Part shown: piece after piece, positions 33,163 to 46,400 of the stretch | Position numbering within the stretch: position 1 is the first letter of the stretch | Layout: every line of letters starts with the position of its first letter | Assembly (NCBI RefSeq): GCF_024868665.1 | Contig: NC_079904.1 | Span: 20,385,066 to 20,449,065 of the forward strand | Reading direction: 5' to 3' | Source of the DNA: Triplophysa rosa | Taxonomy: Eukaryota > Chordata > Actinopteri > Cypriniformes > Nemacheilidae | Length of the DNA: 64,000 bases | Program-made: the position numbers and the translations under genes | The notes under the pieces: model-generated | What the model saw: only the letters and a program-made list of their open reading frames with translations | What the model was told of the DNA's origin: nothing | Databases searched by the model: none

Positions 33163-35155
33163 GCTTTAAATTATTTTTAATGTATCGAAATACTAAGCAG
33201 CACACTACCACAAAAATAAAATATACAGTAGTTTTATTAGTGTATTTCTTATAAGTGTGCTTAAATGCTTTAACAATTTATTTAACCTTAGTAAATGTAC
33301 TAATCCAAGGTTTAAATTAAATTGATTTTATGAAAAATACATTACTAGTTATAAGTACACTTTACCAACAGTGGTACTTAACAACACTTAATATAAAAAC
33401 ATGGCAAACATCCATGATAAATGTGCACTAAAATTCACAATTTAAGAACAGTAAGTATATTTTAGTTTACTTTTATGGATATTGTAATATCTTTTATTAC
33501 TGTGTAATGTGTAATATGTAGCCAACACATTATGAATACATTTTGCATATTTGAAAAATTATTATAATATTTAAATTCATTGCAATGTATATTTTTATCT
33601 ATATTAAGTATATTTTAAAGTGTCTGAAAGTTGGTTTTAGGTGTTTTTAAGTTCTAACTAAACATATATTTTTAAAGCGAGTACATTCAAAGCAAAATTT
33701 AGTCCACATTCATGGTGTCTCACAGAAAGCACAATTGAGTATGCTTAGATGTTCTTAAGCTTAACTTAAGAAGTATTCAAGACTAATTTGTAGTATATTA
33801 AATACAAAATTGTTGCGTGAAAATAGGGCTTTTAAAGTAGTGCAGTAAGTGAGTATTTTAGTGCACTTTCTTTTCACCTGGGACATCACGAGTACCTAAC
33901 ATAGTATTTACTGCACTAACATATAAACATCCAAAAAACTAACAGACAAGGACTCAAAGCCACATCCCAATTTTGATGCTGAATTAAAGCAGACCAGGTA
34001 CATGTACAATACATAACTATAAATGTGCTATAAGACGTACATAACAACATACATGACACTTTTATAACCACCAACACATCCATTGCCAACAACCCACATT
34101 ATCCCTGTTTTAGGCTAATTTGAAACAATAGCGTAATTAAAGCCGTTTAAAGCTGAAGGAGAGGGTTTGGGCCGAACTAGTGGATGCACACTGCAGATTT
34201 GTGCCGACACAGCAGATGAATAAGGTCAGCACCATGAGGAAACTAAATCTCATCTAAAAATATCTGTAACAGTAAAAGACCCATTGTGTCTGCAATATGT
34301 CATCAAATCACGGCATACTACAAAATTATAGACGACGTACCAAATTCCACAATACCAAATCACGTCTGCCTTTTAGCGCACATAACTTACCCATCACCCT
34401 ATACAGAACACATGTATGGATATACAGAGAATAATGCTACGCATTGTAATCCGTGGATGGCGAGCATGCTCCCATTTAGAATGAACTACAATGACCAGCA
34501 CAAATAATAATAATACACCTACCACGTTAAGTCTTGTCTAAACGTATTCCATGGTGCAGAAAGCAAACATAAAGATCCAAGTGATGGTGTAAATAATAAC
34601 TGGCAATCAATGAAAGGTGAGTAAATAGCGTTTTAAGCAGGATATGATATACTCCACCTCCATGCAGCTTGCTACTGCTTAGAGCAGACGATGGTGGCGC
34701 AGCGTCTGCAACTCAACGGAGCTGAGCTCTGATTGACAGGTCCCTCAACCAATAGAAGATCCGGACTTCCATTTAGGGTGGGCATAAGCATTCTGTTGGC
34801 TGGAGAAGCTGCTAAACACATTCAGTCCCCACCCAGGGGTATGTAAACATGGCAGGCAAGAGACTGAACACGACATGAAACTGACAAGAGTTACTCACAA
34901 ACGCGTTAAATTAAGTTTAGCATGTAAATCCACGAGAAGTAACATATGGTGAAACTTAGCATATGCTTTATAAATGTATGTGCACAGTAAAGAGATAACT
35001 TAAGACATTATTTAAAGAACACCGTGTTAAAAAATATTTGATCAAAAGTTTCTAAATGAAATGTGACCGATGAATTTTTTTATTTATGTATTTGACTAAA
35101 TACATAAATAAAATGTATTTAGATTTATTTATGTATTTGACTAAATGTAATTTAA
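33163..35155. other. AT-rich intergenic, no gene supported
   Basis: 33170-33900 is very AT-rich with many TATATT-like runs. 34640-34860 is more GC-balanced (CTGAGCTCTGATTGACAGG) and may be an unclassified repeat. No exon or RNA gene was found. Confidence 0.4.
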
Positions 35156-35380
35156 GGGGGCAGTTTCCCGGCCAAGTCCTAGACTAATTTAAATGTTAAG
35201 AGCAGAGGTGTCTTGATCGACAACAATTTACACTGACATCTTAAAATACATCATTGCGATTGTTTTGTCTTAAGATGCACACCATTTTTTGTAAAGTATG
35301 TTTTTTAAAAACGACTTAAATATCCTAATTTAACTAAGGCCTAGTCCTTGTTTAAGATAACCAATCTGGGAAACCGCCCC
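35156..35380. mobile_element. Miniature element with GGGGCAGTTTCCC ends
   Basis: GGGGCAGTTTCCCGG on the left is inverted at CTGGGAAACCGCCCC on the right. Subterminal AAGTCCTAGACTAA and AAGGCCTAGTCCTTG also pair. No clear target duplication. Confidence 0.6.
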
Positions 35381-35622
35381 ATAGAGAACGGGCAAAAGTC
35401 GTAGCCTAATGAATCAGGCGATATGCCTTTGCACTCAGTTATAATGCCATCATCCAGTAACTGTTTATAGCACTCACAGGCCATGTGGTTCTGCAGGCAT
35501 TTTGCTGCCTCGTGATGTTTGATCATGGGTTGGTGAATTTCAGTCGGTCAGTCATAAATTCGATGCTTCCATCTATCGACCAGGGGCCGTATGTATTTTC
35601 ATTAAAAAAATTGACTTAAGTG

Positions 35623-35968
35623 TAGGGCTGCTCGATTATGACCAAAAACATAATCACGATTATTTTGGCCAATATTGAGATCCCGATTATTTAACACAAT
35701 TACTCATTAACTTTTAAAACAACATAGAAAATAAATAACTTTGCTTTTAAACTGTGAATTCAATTGAAAAATAAATGTAAAGAAATAGCACAGCTGAACC
35801 ACTGTAAAAACAGGGGGTGCGCTGTGGATTTATACCACGAGAAAAGAGAGGATCCTTGCAAAATGGAATGTGGCACAATACTCGTTTTACTTCGATTATT
35901 TTGTTTTTGTAATTGTTGAAGCCAAAATTGACGATTACAATTAATTTTCGATTAATTGCACAGCCCTA
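35623..35968 (+). mobile_element. Non-autonomous hAT element, family 2 copy 2
   Basis: It begins TAGGGCTGCTCGATTATGAC and ends AATTGCACAGCCCTA, with CTTAAGTG duplicated exactly (35615-35622 and 35969-35976). It is 346 bp, closely similar to 4504-4852. Confidence 0.93.
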
Positions 35969-36067
35969 CTTAAGTGTGTCAAAATTCTAAGATTAACGTA
36001 ATTTTGCTCTTATTCCTAGATTTAAGAATAAGTGTAAATCATAAAGGTGCCTAAGTGTTAAAGTAAT

Positions 36068-36664
36068 AGTTCACCCAAAAATGAAAATTCTGTCATCATT
36101 TACTCACCCTCTTGTCATTTTAAACCTTTATGACTTTCTTTCTTCCACAGAACACAAAAGAAGATATTTTGAAGAAAGTGTTGGTAAAGGAAAAGGAAAC
36201 ACTCTTATCTAGAATGATTATTGTTATAGGCCTATAATTTTGTGTATGGTTCAAGTCATATAATTTTGTGTATCAGTGAAAATGAGCCAGTGGCTTTAAT
36301 TTCGTTTGTTGTTACGTAAAATGACCAATAGATGGAGCAAGATGTATATGTTTCTATTTTTCTTTAGTCACATGTTAAAAAGATCGAAATGTTATTGGAA
36401 GTCTGATGCTGTTGAAGTATCACAAGTAAAAAGCTAAAATATTTTGTCAGCAGAGTGAAGTTCCTTGTCTTTATTGAATTTCAACGGATAGTTGGCAACC
36501 GAACAGCACTTGCCCCCATTAACTTCTATTGTATGGACGCAAAACCAAGGCAAGTGAATGGGGGGCCAGTTAACAACATTCTTCAAAATATCGTCTTTTG
36601 TGTTGTGAGGAAGAAAGAAAGTCATACAGTTGTGAAATGACAAGAGGGTGAGTAAATGATGACA
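36068..36664. mobile_element. GTTCACCC-type miniature element with about 95-bp arms
   Basis: The left arm carries AGTTCACCCAAAAATG and TGTCATCATTTACTCACCC. The right arm repeats the same series inverted (GGGTGAGTAAATGATGACA). Such GTTCACCC elements are very common in fish. Others here lie at 47896-48290 and 49202-49566. Confidence 0.7.
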
Positions 36665-37339
36665 TTATATGTAATCACTCTAAGACTAGGTCTCAGCTCC
36701 TAAATTAACAAGATTGCAGCAGAGTGGCAGAGACCATGGTCTTCACAACAAATAATGTGTTGGAATGATGACAGGGAGTTAATGAAATAATATAATAATA
36801 TATAGTACCCTAGGAAAATGTTAATTCCATTTTTTAAGGATTGACAGCTTTATATACAGCTATGAGTGCAATATGGAAGGATGTGATTCAGCAGGTTAAT
36901 TATTTAAATAAAGTGTTAAAAGTTAAACAAATTGTGTGAAACTGAGCATAAAATGCATACATATTTGTAATATTTTTGCACATTATGCAAAGTAAATATT
37001 TAACTGCAATTTTTACTTTATCTCTGTCGCCATCTCTGTTTAAAATATAAAATTGCAGGTTACTTTATGTATTTTTCTTCATATGGGTAAAAGTCAACCA
37101 ATGTTAAATTTCCCACACAATCGTACAGCTCAACTTATAAATCACTATTATAACCATTGTATATTAGGGGAGGACAACTTCATGAGGACAGCAGATTTAC
37201 ACGCAACTTCTTAAACTGGCAAAGCAAAATAATACTTTGTCAGAGATCGTAGTACAGTACCGTTTGCAGATGAGCGTAATGTTGCTCTAACATACACATA
37301 CAAACATACTGATTGGCAGTTAAAGATGAGGCAACATGC
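36665..37339. other. No recognisable feature
   Basis: AT-rich intergenic sequence. Confidence 0.4.
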
Positions 37340-37890
37340 TATTTCATGCATTCTGACTTTACACTGTTAAATGTGCTGGCATCTCAAGCCTAACATAATC
37401 AACTTGTCAAAATGAGTTGAACGTATGACGTGATATTTCTGTGCCCGATTCACTTCGCCAGGGTTCATACAGGTTTCGGAAAGTTTTTTTCGAACATGGA
37501 TTCCCATTTCATAACAAGGGTTCCATGTCCCTTATTGGACAATTCTCCCAGAAAAGCACGCCCACGCGTCATCCAGCGAGCGAAAGAGCACGCCCACGCG
37601 TCAACTTTCCAGCCGCCCAAGTGTCAAGCAGCCAGCGTGAGAAAGAGCACGCCCATCAATGCCGCTTCACTCGGCTGACGGAAGTTCAGCTGTGTTTGTT
37701 TGCTCACTGCATTTCGGTTATGAATGTTACATAAACAGTGGACATAACGCTGGATTTGGAGATCGTTTGAAACTGATAGATGGCGCAGTCCCAGCGCTAA
37801 AAAATGCCAGACATGAACCGTGCATGGTAAGTAAAACTAAGTCTGTGTTTTGTTGGCAATCGGCGTGTACATGCATAATGTAAACAACAC
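37340..37890 (+). repeat. THAP-associated dispersed repeat, copy C
   Basis: Homologous to copy B from its start (CATGCATTCTGACTT, AGGTTTCGGAAAGTTTTTTTC) through the THAP-like stretch at about 37690-37830 (VCSLHFGYECYIN, KLIDGAVPALK). Part of its left half has an extra tandem piece built on AGCACGCCCACGCGTC (37555-37655). Homology ends near 37890. Confidence 0.6.
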
Positions 37891-38355
37891 AAACTTATAG
37901 TAAATCAATTCAATGCGATGATGTATTGTGTGCTCATGCTGTAGTTCCAACTCTGCATACTTTCGGCGATTTGTGGGTAATATAAGCCGTTTGAGTGTCC
38001 ATGGATCTAGTAGACCACCCGGGTACTTTGAGAATACTAATTTCAGCATACTATGATTTGGGACATATTCATTCTAAATTCAAATACTACACCAAATGCG
38101 AGCGGTGTGACATGACACGTGAAATGCCTTGTGGACAAAAATTTTAATTGTAATGGGTTTCTACTGTCTTTTGTGGTTTCGCGTCACGTCCGGTGTACAG
38201 TAGACAGTGTGCGTTTCATTCCGGAGTCTTCAACTAAAAAGGAGTCTTAACTGTCGTTGCGGCTCTCACTAAATCCTTGGTGTTTCGAGTCTGACGTCAT
38301 CACCCAAACGTGTTTTTCGTCAATTTTAATTTGTTGTTTTTTGTTGTTTCAACTT

Positions 38356-38512
38356 AAAAAAATAAGTTACCTGGTTGCCTTAAAATTTTAAGTTAGTTCA
38401 ACTTAAAAATATTAGTTCACTTAATGAATTTGTTGCAAACTCGTTGTGTTGACTAATATTTTTAAGTTGAAGTAACTCAAAATTTTAAGGCAACCAGGTA
38501 ACTTATTTTTTT
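38356..38512. repeat. Foldback repeat with 61-bp arms
   Basis: The arms at 38356-38416 and 38452-38512 are inverted and nearly identical, with a 35-bp loop. They contain AAGTTACCTGGTTGCC and TCAACTTAAAAATATTAGT. The DNA could form a long hairpin. Confidence 0.85.
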
Positions 38513-38780
38513 ATTTAGATGGTATGATATCTTTTAGCTACTCTTTATAGCTGTCTAGGCTTATGAGTTTAAGAGTCTAAAGATATTAATAAAGAGACGA
38601 CACACACAAAGTGTTTTTACCACACACCGTGTTTCTTATTCGTCTTCCCCGTAGGGCTCCCGCATATCTGAATACAGAGCACCACCTAGTGGTAAGAACC
38701 AACATACATCACAGATGGTTAGAGTAAGGTTATGGTGTGGGTTAGGGTAAAGGTTTCGTAAGACTTGAAACACCAAAGAT

Positions 38781-38957
38781 TAAAGGCTTGTTCGACTTGA
38801 TGCGGCGCTGCAAGACCCGACAGGCGGATGACATCAAAGTACCGCGAGAGCGATTCGAAAGCAAACATTTTATGGTTTTTCGAATCGCTCTCGCGGTACT
38901 TTGATGTCATCCGCCTGTCGGATCTTGCGGCGCCGCATCAAGTCCAACAAGCCTTTA
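38781..38957. repeat. Foldback repeat with 80-bp arms
   Basis: The arms at 38781-38860 and 38878-38957 are almost perfect inverted copies with only a 17-bp loop. The inner part is CATCAAAGTACCGCGAGAGC followed by GATTCGAAA. That core also occurs near 6222-6250 and, changed, at 63260-63280. Confidence 0.9.
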
Positions 38958-39707
38958 GTCAAAACCAACAAGCCACGCCCACGGATCTGACTCGAAGGAC
39001 CCAAACTGCTACTGAGCGGACCTTGATGTGCCTTGTATAAATTTGATTGCATTAGAAAATAATGTTAGGCGTTCATTTATTTATTATGTCAAAGTGGTGC
39101 GTCATCACTCCATGACCATATGGAGGTGGCGTCATCATGCATGGGGACCGAATCAGTCTTACCCTTCGAAATCCTTCATTTCTTTGAAGTGGCCAGTTAT
39201 GAGCACTTTGGTTTGAAATGACCCTTCAATATGGCAGTCATGATTGGCTTCACTCCGCCGCCCTTCGGAGGGCATTATATCTCATTTGGAACGTGTGTCT
39301 GGGATTCTGTGCATGTTTTTTTCACACCATATGGATTGGATTACATTTCCCAGTATCCTGCACAGCCCCTCACCTGCACCCAGTCTGTCATAAAGCACAC
39401 CTGCCAGCAATCACTCTCACCAACTCAAAACCTTTAAGAAAAACTGTTTGTCGTGTTGCGGCCGGTGTAAAGTTGTGACATTTGTGCGTTTCCTGACAGG
39501 CTGCAGCTGAAGTTAATTGAAATGCCAGTTGTAGTCTGATGTTTATGGAGATTGTTTAATGTCCAGAGACCGCCAGTTCTGTGTAAATGCAAATGTCAGC
39601 TTCTCACTAAGCACTCTACAGTTACATCTGAACAATAGCTGTAGCCCAGACCTGTGTTCCTTGAAAACAAATGGTCAGAAAACCGAGGCTCACCCAATGG
39701 AAAATAC
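38958..39707. other. Region downstream of the transporter gene, no other gene seen
   Basis: Intergenic sequence between the foldback and the likely 3' end of the transporter transcript. Short open frames at 39218-39478 have no conserved motif. Confidence 0.4.
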
Positions 39708-39713
39708 TTTATT
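39708..39713 (-). terminator. Possible polyadenylation signal of the transporter gene
   Basis: AATAAA on the minus strand about 690 nt after the stop codon. A second one is at 39764-39759. Either could end the 3' UTR. Which one is used cannot be seen from sequence. Confidence 0.35.
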
Positions 39714-40401
39714 TTGTAAATTGTGTAAAAATGTTAAATAACAAGCTTTTACAGAACTTTTATTACATAACTGTAAAAACAAATGTATACAAATGAGGTT
39801 TTTCCAGTCAAAACACAAAGTAATATTAACCATTGATGTGATTATCCCTTTGGCAGAATAGAAGCGGGGGTTTACATTAGATGTGAAAATCTGAAACCTT
39901 CACATTTTGTTGTAATAATCCCCTTTATATAAATAGAACTTGAACATTAAACTGTAACCACTAACCTCTGTAAAATGTGTATATTGCTAAAATGGGTATG
40001 AGGCTTTTTTAAGGCTTAAAATGTTTTTAAAAATCACCAAATAAACATGGATGGCAAGGACTAGATGGTAAGATCACATGAAATATTTAAGAACCTGAAA
40101 TAAAGCTACTGTTCATTTTGCTTCGAATGAGGACAACAAAAATGATAGATGATAGAAATGTAAATTATATTGCAATAACCCCAAATTGGTCTTTAAGGCT
40201 AATGTGGGTAATACATGGTAATACTGTATAGCCCTGTTCTATTGCCGCTGGATCTGGGTGGATATTTTCCTGACTATATTCAAGTACTTCTGAGAAAAAA
40301 AGAAATGACAGATAAAAAAATCTTTGCTTTCTGAAATGGCTGTTGGAGACAGTCTAATGTAGACTAGTTGCAGAGATGTTGATGATGGATTTCTGCTTGG
40401 A

Positions 40402-40411
40402 TCACGCTTCA
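40402..40411 (-). CDS. slc22a13: slc22a13 exon 10 (last three codons)
   Basis: After a good acceptor (TTTGCCTTACAG) the frame reads S-E-A-stop. The rest of this exon would be 3' UTR down to an AATAAA near 39760. The short coding part makes this call less certain than the others. Confidence 0.65.
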
Positions 40412-43400
40412 CTGTAAGGCAAACAACAACATTTTAGATGTATTAATTTTAACTGTGACCTGCTTTAAAAAATGTTGTGGTTTTCTTAAGCAGCAGCTGT
40501 TTTTTATGCATGGTTTATATTATATCCAGCTTTACTTACTAAAAAAAAAAAGGGAAGGGGAAACATTAAAATTTCAGACCACAAAGAAAACAATTATTGA
40601 AATGGTGAGGGTGCTGGCAACATTTAGAGACGCTATTCTAACAGCTAGCCATATGTCAACATAAATCACTCAAAACTAATAAAAATAAGCATACGTCCCT
40701 CGATGCAAATACGCTAACAATATTAAGCTGCATGCATGCACTAGGTTCTATTTAAAATATGTAACAAAAACACATTAAAATTTTTTTTTAGAATTTTGTG
40801 GTGAAAGTTATCTCACCTGTCACCAGTGCGCTCCACATCCTCTATTGAGTCTGGCAGGGGCTTATGGGCTGTCTCGGGCAAAAACATAGTGAGGGCAGCA
40901 CCTATCAGTGGGCACAGGCCAAACACCACCATAGGGGCATGATGGCTGCTGTTCCTCAAGAGGTAGATGACGGGTGCAATCACTCCACCTGCCCGAGCGC
41001 ACATTGATCCCATACCTATGCCGTTTTGTCTGTTGAAACCAAGAGAAAGAAATGCTTGTTTCCATATCTCACATCTAAACAGACCATGAATATGAAAATT
41101 TTTATGGTGAGTGTATTGAGACTTTACAGCCCTCACTAGCAACTATTTCAGTGGTACCCAAGTAGGTTTAATGTTTTTTTTATTTTGTTTGCCTGTTCTA
41201 GATCTTTATAAAGTAGTAACCCTAAGCCCTTACACCCTGGTACAGGGTAAAAAAATTGAATGGATTTGAGTTTTTTTTTTTATGTTATGTTTTTTGCTGG
41301 TCCAAGGAGGCATGTCAGAAAAACTCACATATTTACTGATTCTTTACCTGATTTTTAATCTGCATCAAATTAAAAATTCAGTCATTATTCAATTTTGTTT
41401 GTTACATACATAGTTATATACGTATAACCTGCAGTGAAATGTTAAAATTTTATAAACAATGCCTTCAATTTTTTTTTTAAAGTATACAAGTAAAAAGTAT
41501 CATAATTAAAAAACTAAAATAAATAAAGATAAGATTTTAAAGAACTGTGCAGGCTTAACATCATATTATAGTGCAATGCACAGGTATAACCTATAAAATT
41601 CTTTGCTCCCTTAAATGTTACTGGGACTAGCTTTAAGCCTGGTCTGTGAAACCGGGTCATATATAGTATAGTATAGTATAATCAACGTGGCTTATATAAG
41701 TTTATATAACTTGAAATTTAGTTGAAATTGCTTAACTTATTTTGATGTGCTGAAATAATGTAAAACAGCTGAAATGACTTGTAAAGCTTGATTAAACATT
41801 TAAGGCAGCAATTACACCACCAGAGTCTTTAAAGAGCGGGTGTGTCCACATTTAGAAGTCTGATGGCCTGAGGGAAGAAGCTTATTCTCAGCCTCTCAGT
41901 TTTGGCTGTAAAACTATGAATACACTTCCAGATTGCAGCAGGCAGAAATGTGAATTTGCAGGGTGGGTGGAGACTGGCGTTGCGATGGGGTGGCTTTGGG
42001 TGCTTAAGCCACTTATGTTTTGCCAAAATCCCATGATCTTTTTTAAGATTGAAAACGTTTCACTTCACAAATAAAAAAAATGTGTAGTATTATGACTTCT
42101 AAAATGTTTTTGTGACGCAGGTTAGCGTTATTTTACACTAGTTGTGTCGATCGTGCTGTGCTGTTAAACAGTAACGTTATCTGATCCGACCAGTAGGTGT
42201 CACTGTTTTAACAAGCGTCATTCATTTAAGAGCTGTTGAGTTATAATACAGCTGATCCGCAAACTTAACCAGGCTACTTATTTCTAAATTCTAAGAATAC
42301 TTTTACAGTTTACAACGTATTTTTGTAATTTTATATTCTAATGAATGACTTATTAGATTAAACAATATGTAGGCTTTTGTCATGGAGTACAGTGGGGATT
42401 AGTTTTACTGTCATTTTAATGTGCACATGAATGACCTGTTTGAACAATTAAGAGGTTGTTAAGTTGGCTGTCTGTTTACTAATTTACCGTCTTGTGTATG
42501 CAAATGATTTGCTCTAAGTAGTGCTGGATGCCAATAGCTCCTGAACATGTATGTTTTAAATATGAGGTAAAATACAATGTGCGATACAATAATGAAGTGT
42601 TGCCAAGGACCTGAATTTTTTCATATTTTTATCTGCCAGCGCAACTACTAAGTGTAAAATATCAGGGGCATTTGATTACTGATGACATGTAATGAGGACA
42701 TAGACACTATCATACGTATGTTATAAGCTCAAGCTGTAAATTGGCAAGAGAATTCTGTGTTCAGCTTCAGGTCATCTCTTATGACTGAGAATCTTGCTCA
42801 AACATTGGTGGAGCAGTATAAGTGATGTTTTTTGTAATGCAAGTGTTAATTTTTTAGGACCTGTATAATCTGAAGTACACATTTATTTGTCGGCTGTAGG
42901 ATTCTCAGAATGCCATTATCAGTTATTAGGCATAGTTTGTGTGATAACAGTCACTTACTTATACTATACGATATAACTGAATATCTACACTATTGGTATA
43001 CCTTTTTTGCTTCATAAAAAGTAGTAAAAAGGGGGTTGGGGTGAATCAGTCATATTCTCTTTGTGTTCCTGTAGTTCAATTACTAGAGCATTGCCCTAGC
43101 AACTCAAAAGTCATGGGTTCAATCCCAGGGAACATACATATTGATAAAAGACATGTATAGACTAAATGCACTTTAAGTCACTTTTGATAAAAAATATCTG
43201 GCAAATGCATAAATACAAATGTTCTCAGGGGGCTAAGCCCCGTATCCGCTCCAACCCTAGCAACGCCCCTGGAGACTAAGGATCTTATCAGTGCATCGCC
43301 TGATGTAGATGTCATTCAGAGAGAGCCGTCCTCCACATGTCATATTTCAAGTATTTTTAAGTCAGACGATCACTAATAGTACAACAAGAGCCTTATTGTC

Positions 43401-46400
43401 ACGATTCTTCACCCCGGTCATTATGGCCGCCTTACCTGAGCCTGTTCACAAGATGGCGGCCATAATGACCGGGCTAAACAGGGAACCAATGAACAAAAGA
43501 ACTACAAATGACTACAAAACAGGACAGGAAACCGGATCTCAAAAGAAACAAACTAAAAGTCCAAACTACCAGGGAAAACACAGACAGGATCGTGACACTT
43601 ATCAAGTAAATTGTGAGAAAATAATCACGACATTTTAATGGTTAGGTATTTCTCAATTACTGAATGTTGTGTCTCTTAATATTTCATAAGGATTCAAAAA
43701 GTGAATTAGAAATCCTCATTAAATTTAGTAGGCTAATTCTACCAGTTTACCTGATGACGGTTGGAAAGACCTCTGCTGAGTAGATGTACACAATCGACAA
43801 TGAGGCAGTGATGCCAAATTTGCCCACCATGGCAAGAGCAGTGCGAACAACAGACAGATCTATAAGGACAAAAATGATACATGGAAGATGTTGGTTATGC
43901 AACCTTATGCAAGGTTTTAAATAAATGGGGGCTAGTATTAACAGTAATAGTATTAAAAGTAGTAACATTAATGAAGTCTTAAAGTAATAGTGTAGTAGGA
44001 CACATTGTAGGGAGCTAGTTACAGTATATAACTCCGCTTTCACTGAACCCTAGGATTCTTGTGGTTGTCGAGCAGAAGTCAGGTTTTAAACTTACCATCC
44101 GGTATGAATATGGTGAGAAGGCAGGCCAGGCCACCTGTTGCCAAGAATGCTAGCTGGGATATCCTGCGAGAGCGGTTTAGAGTAAAAAGAGTAACGGTCC
44201 GTGCTGGCATCTCTACTAAACCAAAGATCATCTGCGTCAAGTAGATATTCATATCAAAGTCTGAAATATTGAGCGACAGCCCATAATACACCAGGACATT
44301 TACAAACCTGAAACACAGACAGTCAGCAAAATCAAATACTACCTTTTGATCAGAACTGGGTCAATCCTCCAATGCAGTAACTGTTACAGTGCCAAAAATT
44401 GACTGTATATGGCATTATTGTATTTCTATTTGAAATATTTATTAGTTCATTTGTGAGGAATGCAAACTCATTTCTTATCCGTTTTAAGGCAAAACAAAAT
44501 GATTAATTATTTGGTTTAATTATTTGTAAATATAGTCTCACATACAGTGTGTTATTAATTAGGCATATCCATATTTAATTTGTGTAATATTAATCTGCAC
44601 CAGTCAAGATAACTCACAGTACCCAGATGACCATATTAGTTTTGAGCGGTTGTTCTTGGGGAATATCGTACTTTGGAATGTTGCAACTAGCCAATCACGA
44701 TCAAGTATTCCAGAGTGACGTGTAGTAATATGTGGTGTAGTTTGTATTATGTAGCCGGATGAGCCATGGAGAGTCACGACAACGGAAGTTAAAACATGTT
44801 GGAACATCACGTGATTCACGTAGACTTCAGGGAGTTACAGGAAGTTAGGGTTATTCTTTTAATTATTTTATTCTTTAAAAGTCTTAAAGGTTATTTCATT
44901 CGGGCTGTTATTCTGAAGCTCCATGCGTTTCTAGTAAATTTCGGGAACTACTGAGAGGCTTAATGCCATTGGTGTGAAAAAAAAAACGTTCAGTTTATGT
45001 AAACTGAGATGACACGACTCTCTCTACTATAAAACTATAGCATCATTTTTAAATACCTCTAAATACAAAAGGGAAACATAAAGAAATGTATGACTGAATT
45101 TGATTATGTATAAAGCACTTACTTGCTTCTGGACTGTGTACTAGTATTTGTGAAAAACAAAATAAAATAGAGTTCTTCCCATTCCGAATTTAAGTTAAAA
45201 GTGAGGAAGTATTTCCACATTTACCACAGGTAGAAGAGAATGAGAGACTGTTTTCTCATTGTGGGTGTTCGAACCAGATCGATGACTGTGTACTTTCGCT
45301 GGTCTTCCAGTTTCTCTCCCTTTTTTAGGCTCTGCAAAAAGAGAGGCACATTTTTAGCTAAGTGATTCTTCAGTGCAACAGCCCAGGGGCGTAGCAAGCT
45401 TTTCAAAAGTGCGGGGGATGGATGTGGTTTGTTTGTTAACAATAAAAAACGATGACTACAATGACAGAAGGGTACAAAAGGTATAACATACAAGATATAA
45501 AAAGCTTCCCATTTAAATGAGTGATACTAGAAAAGTATAAAAACACACTCGGTGGTAGGCTTGATAGTGACATGGGTCTGAGGACAGTGACTGAGATTGC
45601 TAAATTTGGCTTACTTGCACCTTGAAAAGGGGAGATATAAAAAAACTAGGGCTGTCAACGTTAACGCGTTAACGCATGCGATTAACTTTTTCAAATTAAC
45701 GCGTGAGAAAATATTTATCGCAATTAACGCAGCATCCGTTTGTTGTGTCATCCTTTGTCTAGCGTTACATTATGTAATCACGCTCTTATTCGTGTACAGG
45801 CTTTTAAACCACTTAAGCGCGATTTGAAACAGTTGCTTTGACGCGTTCAATGGAGATAGACAGCTTCTAAACTGTGGGACGCGGCAAAACGCAACGCGAG
45901 GTCCAGTCTGGTGTGTACAGTAACGGGCTGAAGGCTGCGTCGGTGAATCTCTGTCAGACAGAGCATCCGTGTTAAGTTCTCTTTCGTGCTTGAATGGATA
46001 AAACCACACAAGATTATGTCAGAAAGCCCGTTTTGTCTAGCATTTTCTTAAGCACAGACTTCAAAGTGTAAAATAAAATCTTAAATGAATGCAAAGAGTT
46101 GTGAAAATGGGAGTGCGGTGACGGTCAGATCTGCGTACTGAGACAGCTCTTAAAGGGGCCGCGCTCTTAAACGTGCTGCTCTGACTCCTGTCACTAATGT
46201 TAATCAAAGAACAAAATAAAAGAAGAAATCAATGTGATTTTGTAGCTTTAATGAGAATTCTTCTGCATTTAATTTATAATTTAGAATTAATAAAGACTGT
46301 AAAGTGTCCTTCAATTCCTGTATGTTTCCTACTTGAGCTCTCAATTATGCTGTTGAATGGCTATAATTCATGTTAAAATAATCAATTTAATAGAGACATC

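Noticed and set aside
34640..34860. Possible promoter or first exon of another gene
   Set aside because: Only a modest GC rise. No open frame with splice sites or conserved motif follows.
43081..43150. Functional tRNA gene
   Set aside because: A B box is present, but the cloverleaf is not complete and a SINE tail follows, so it is a SINE.
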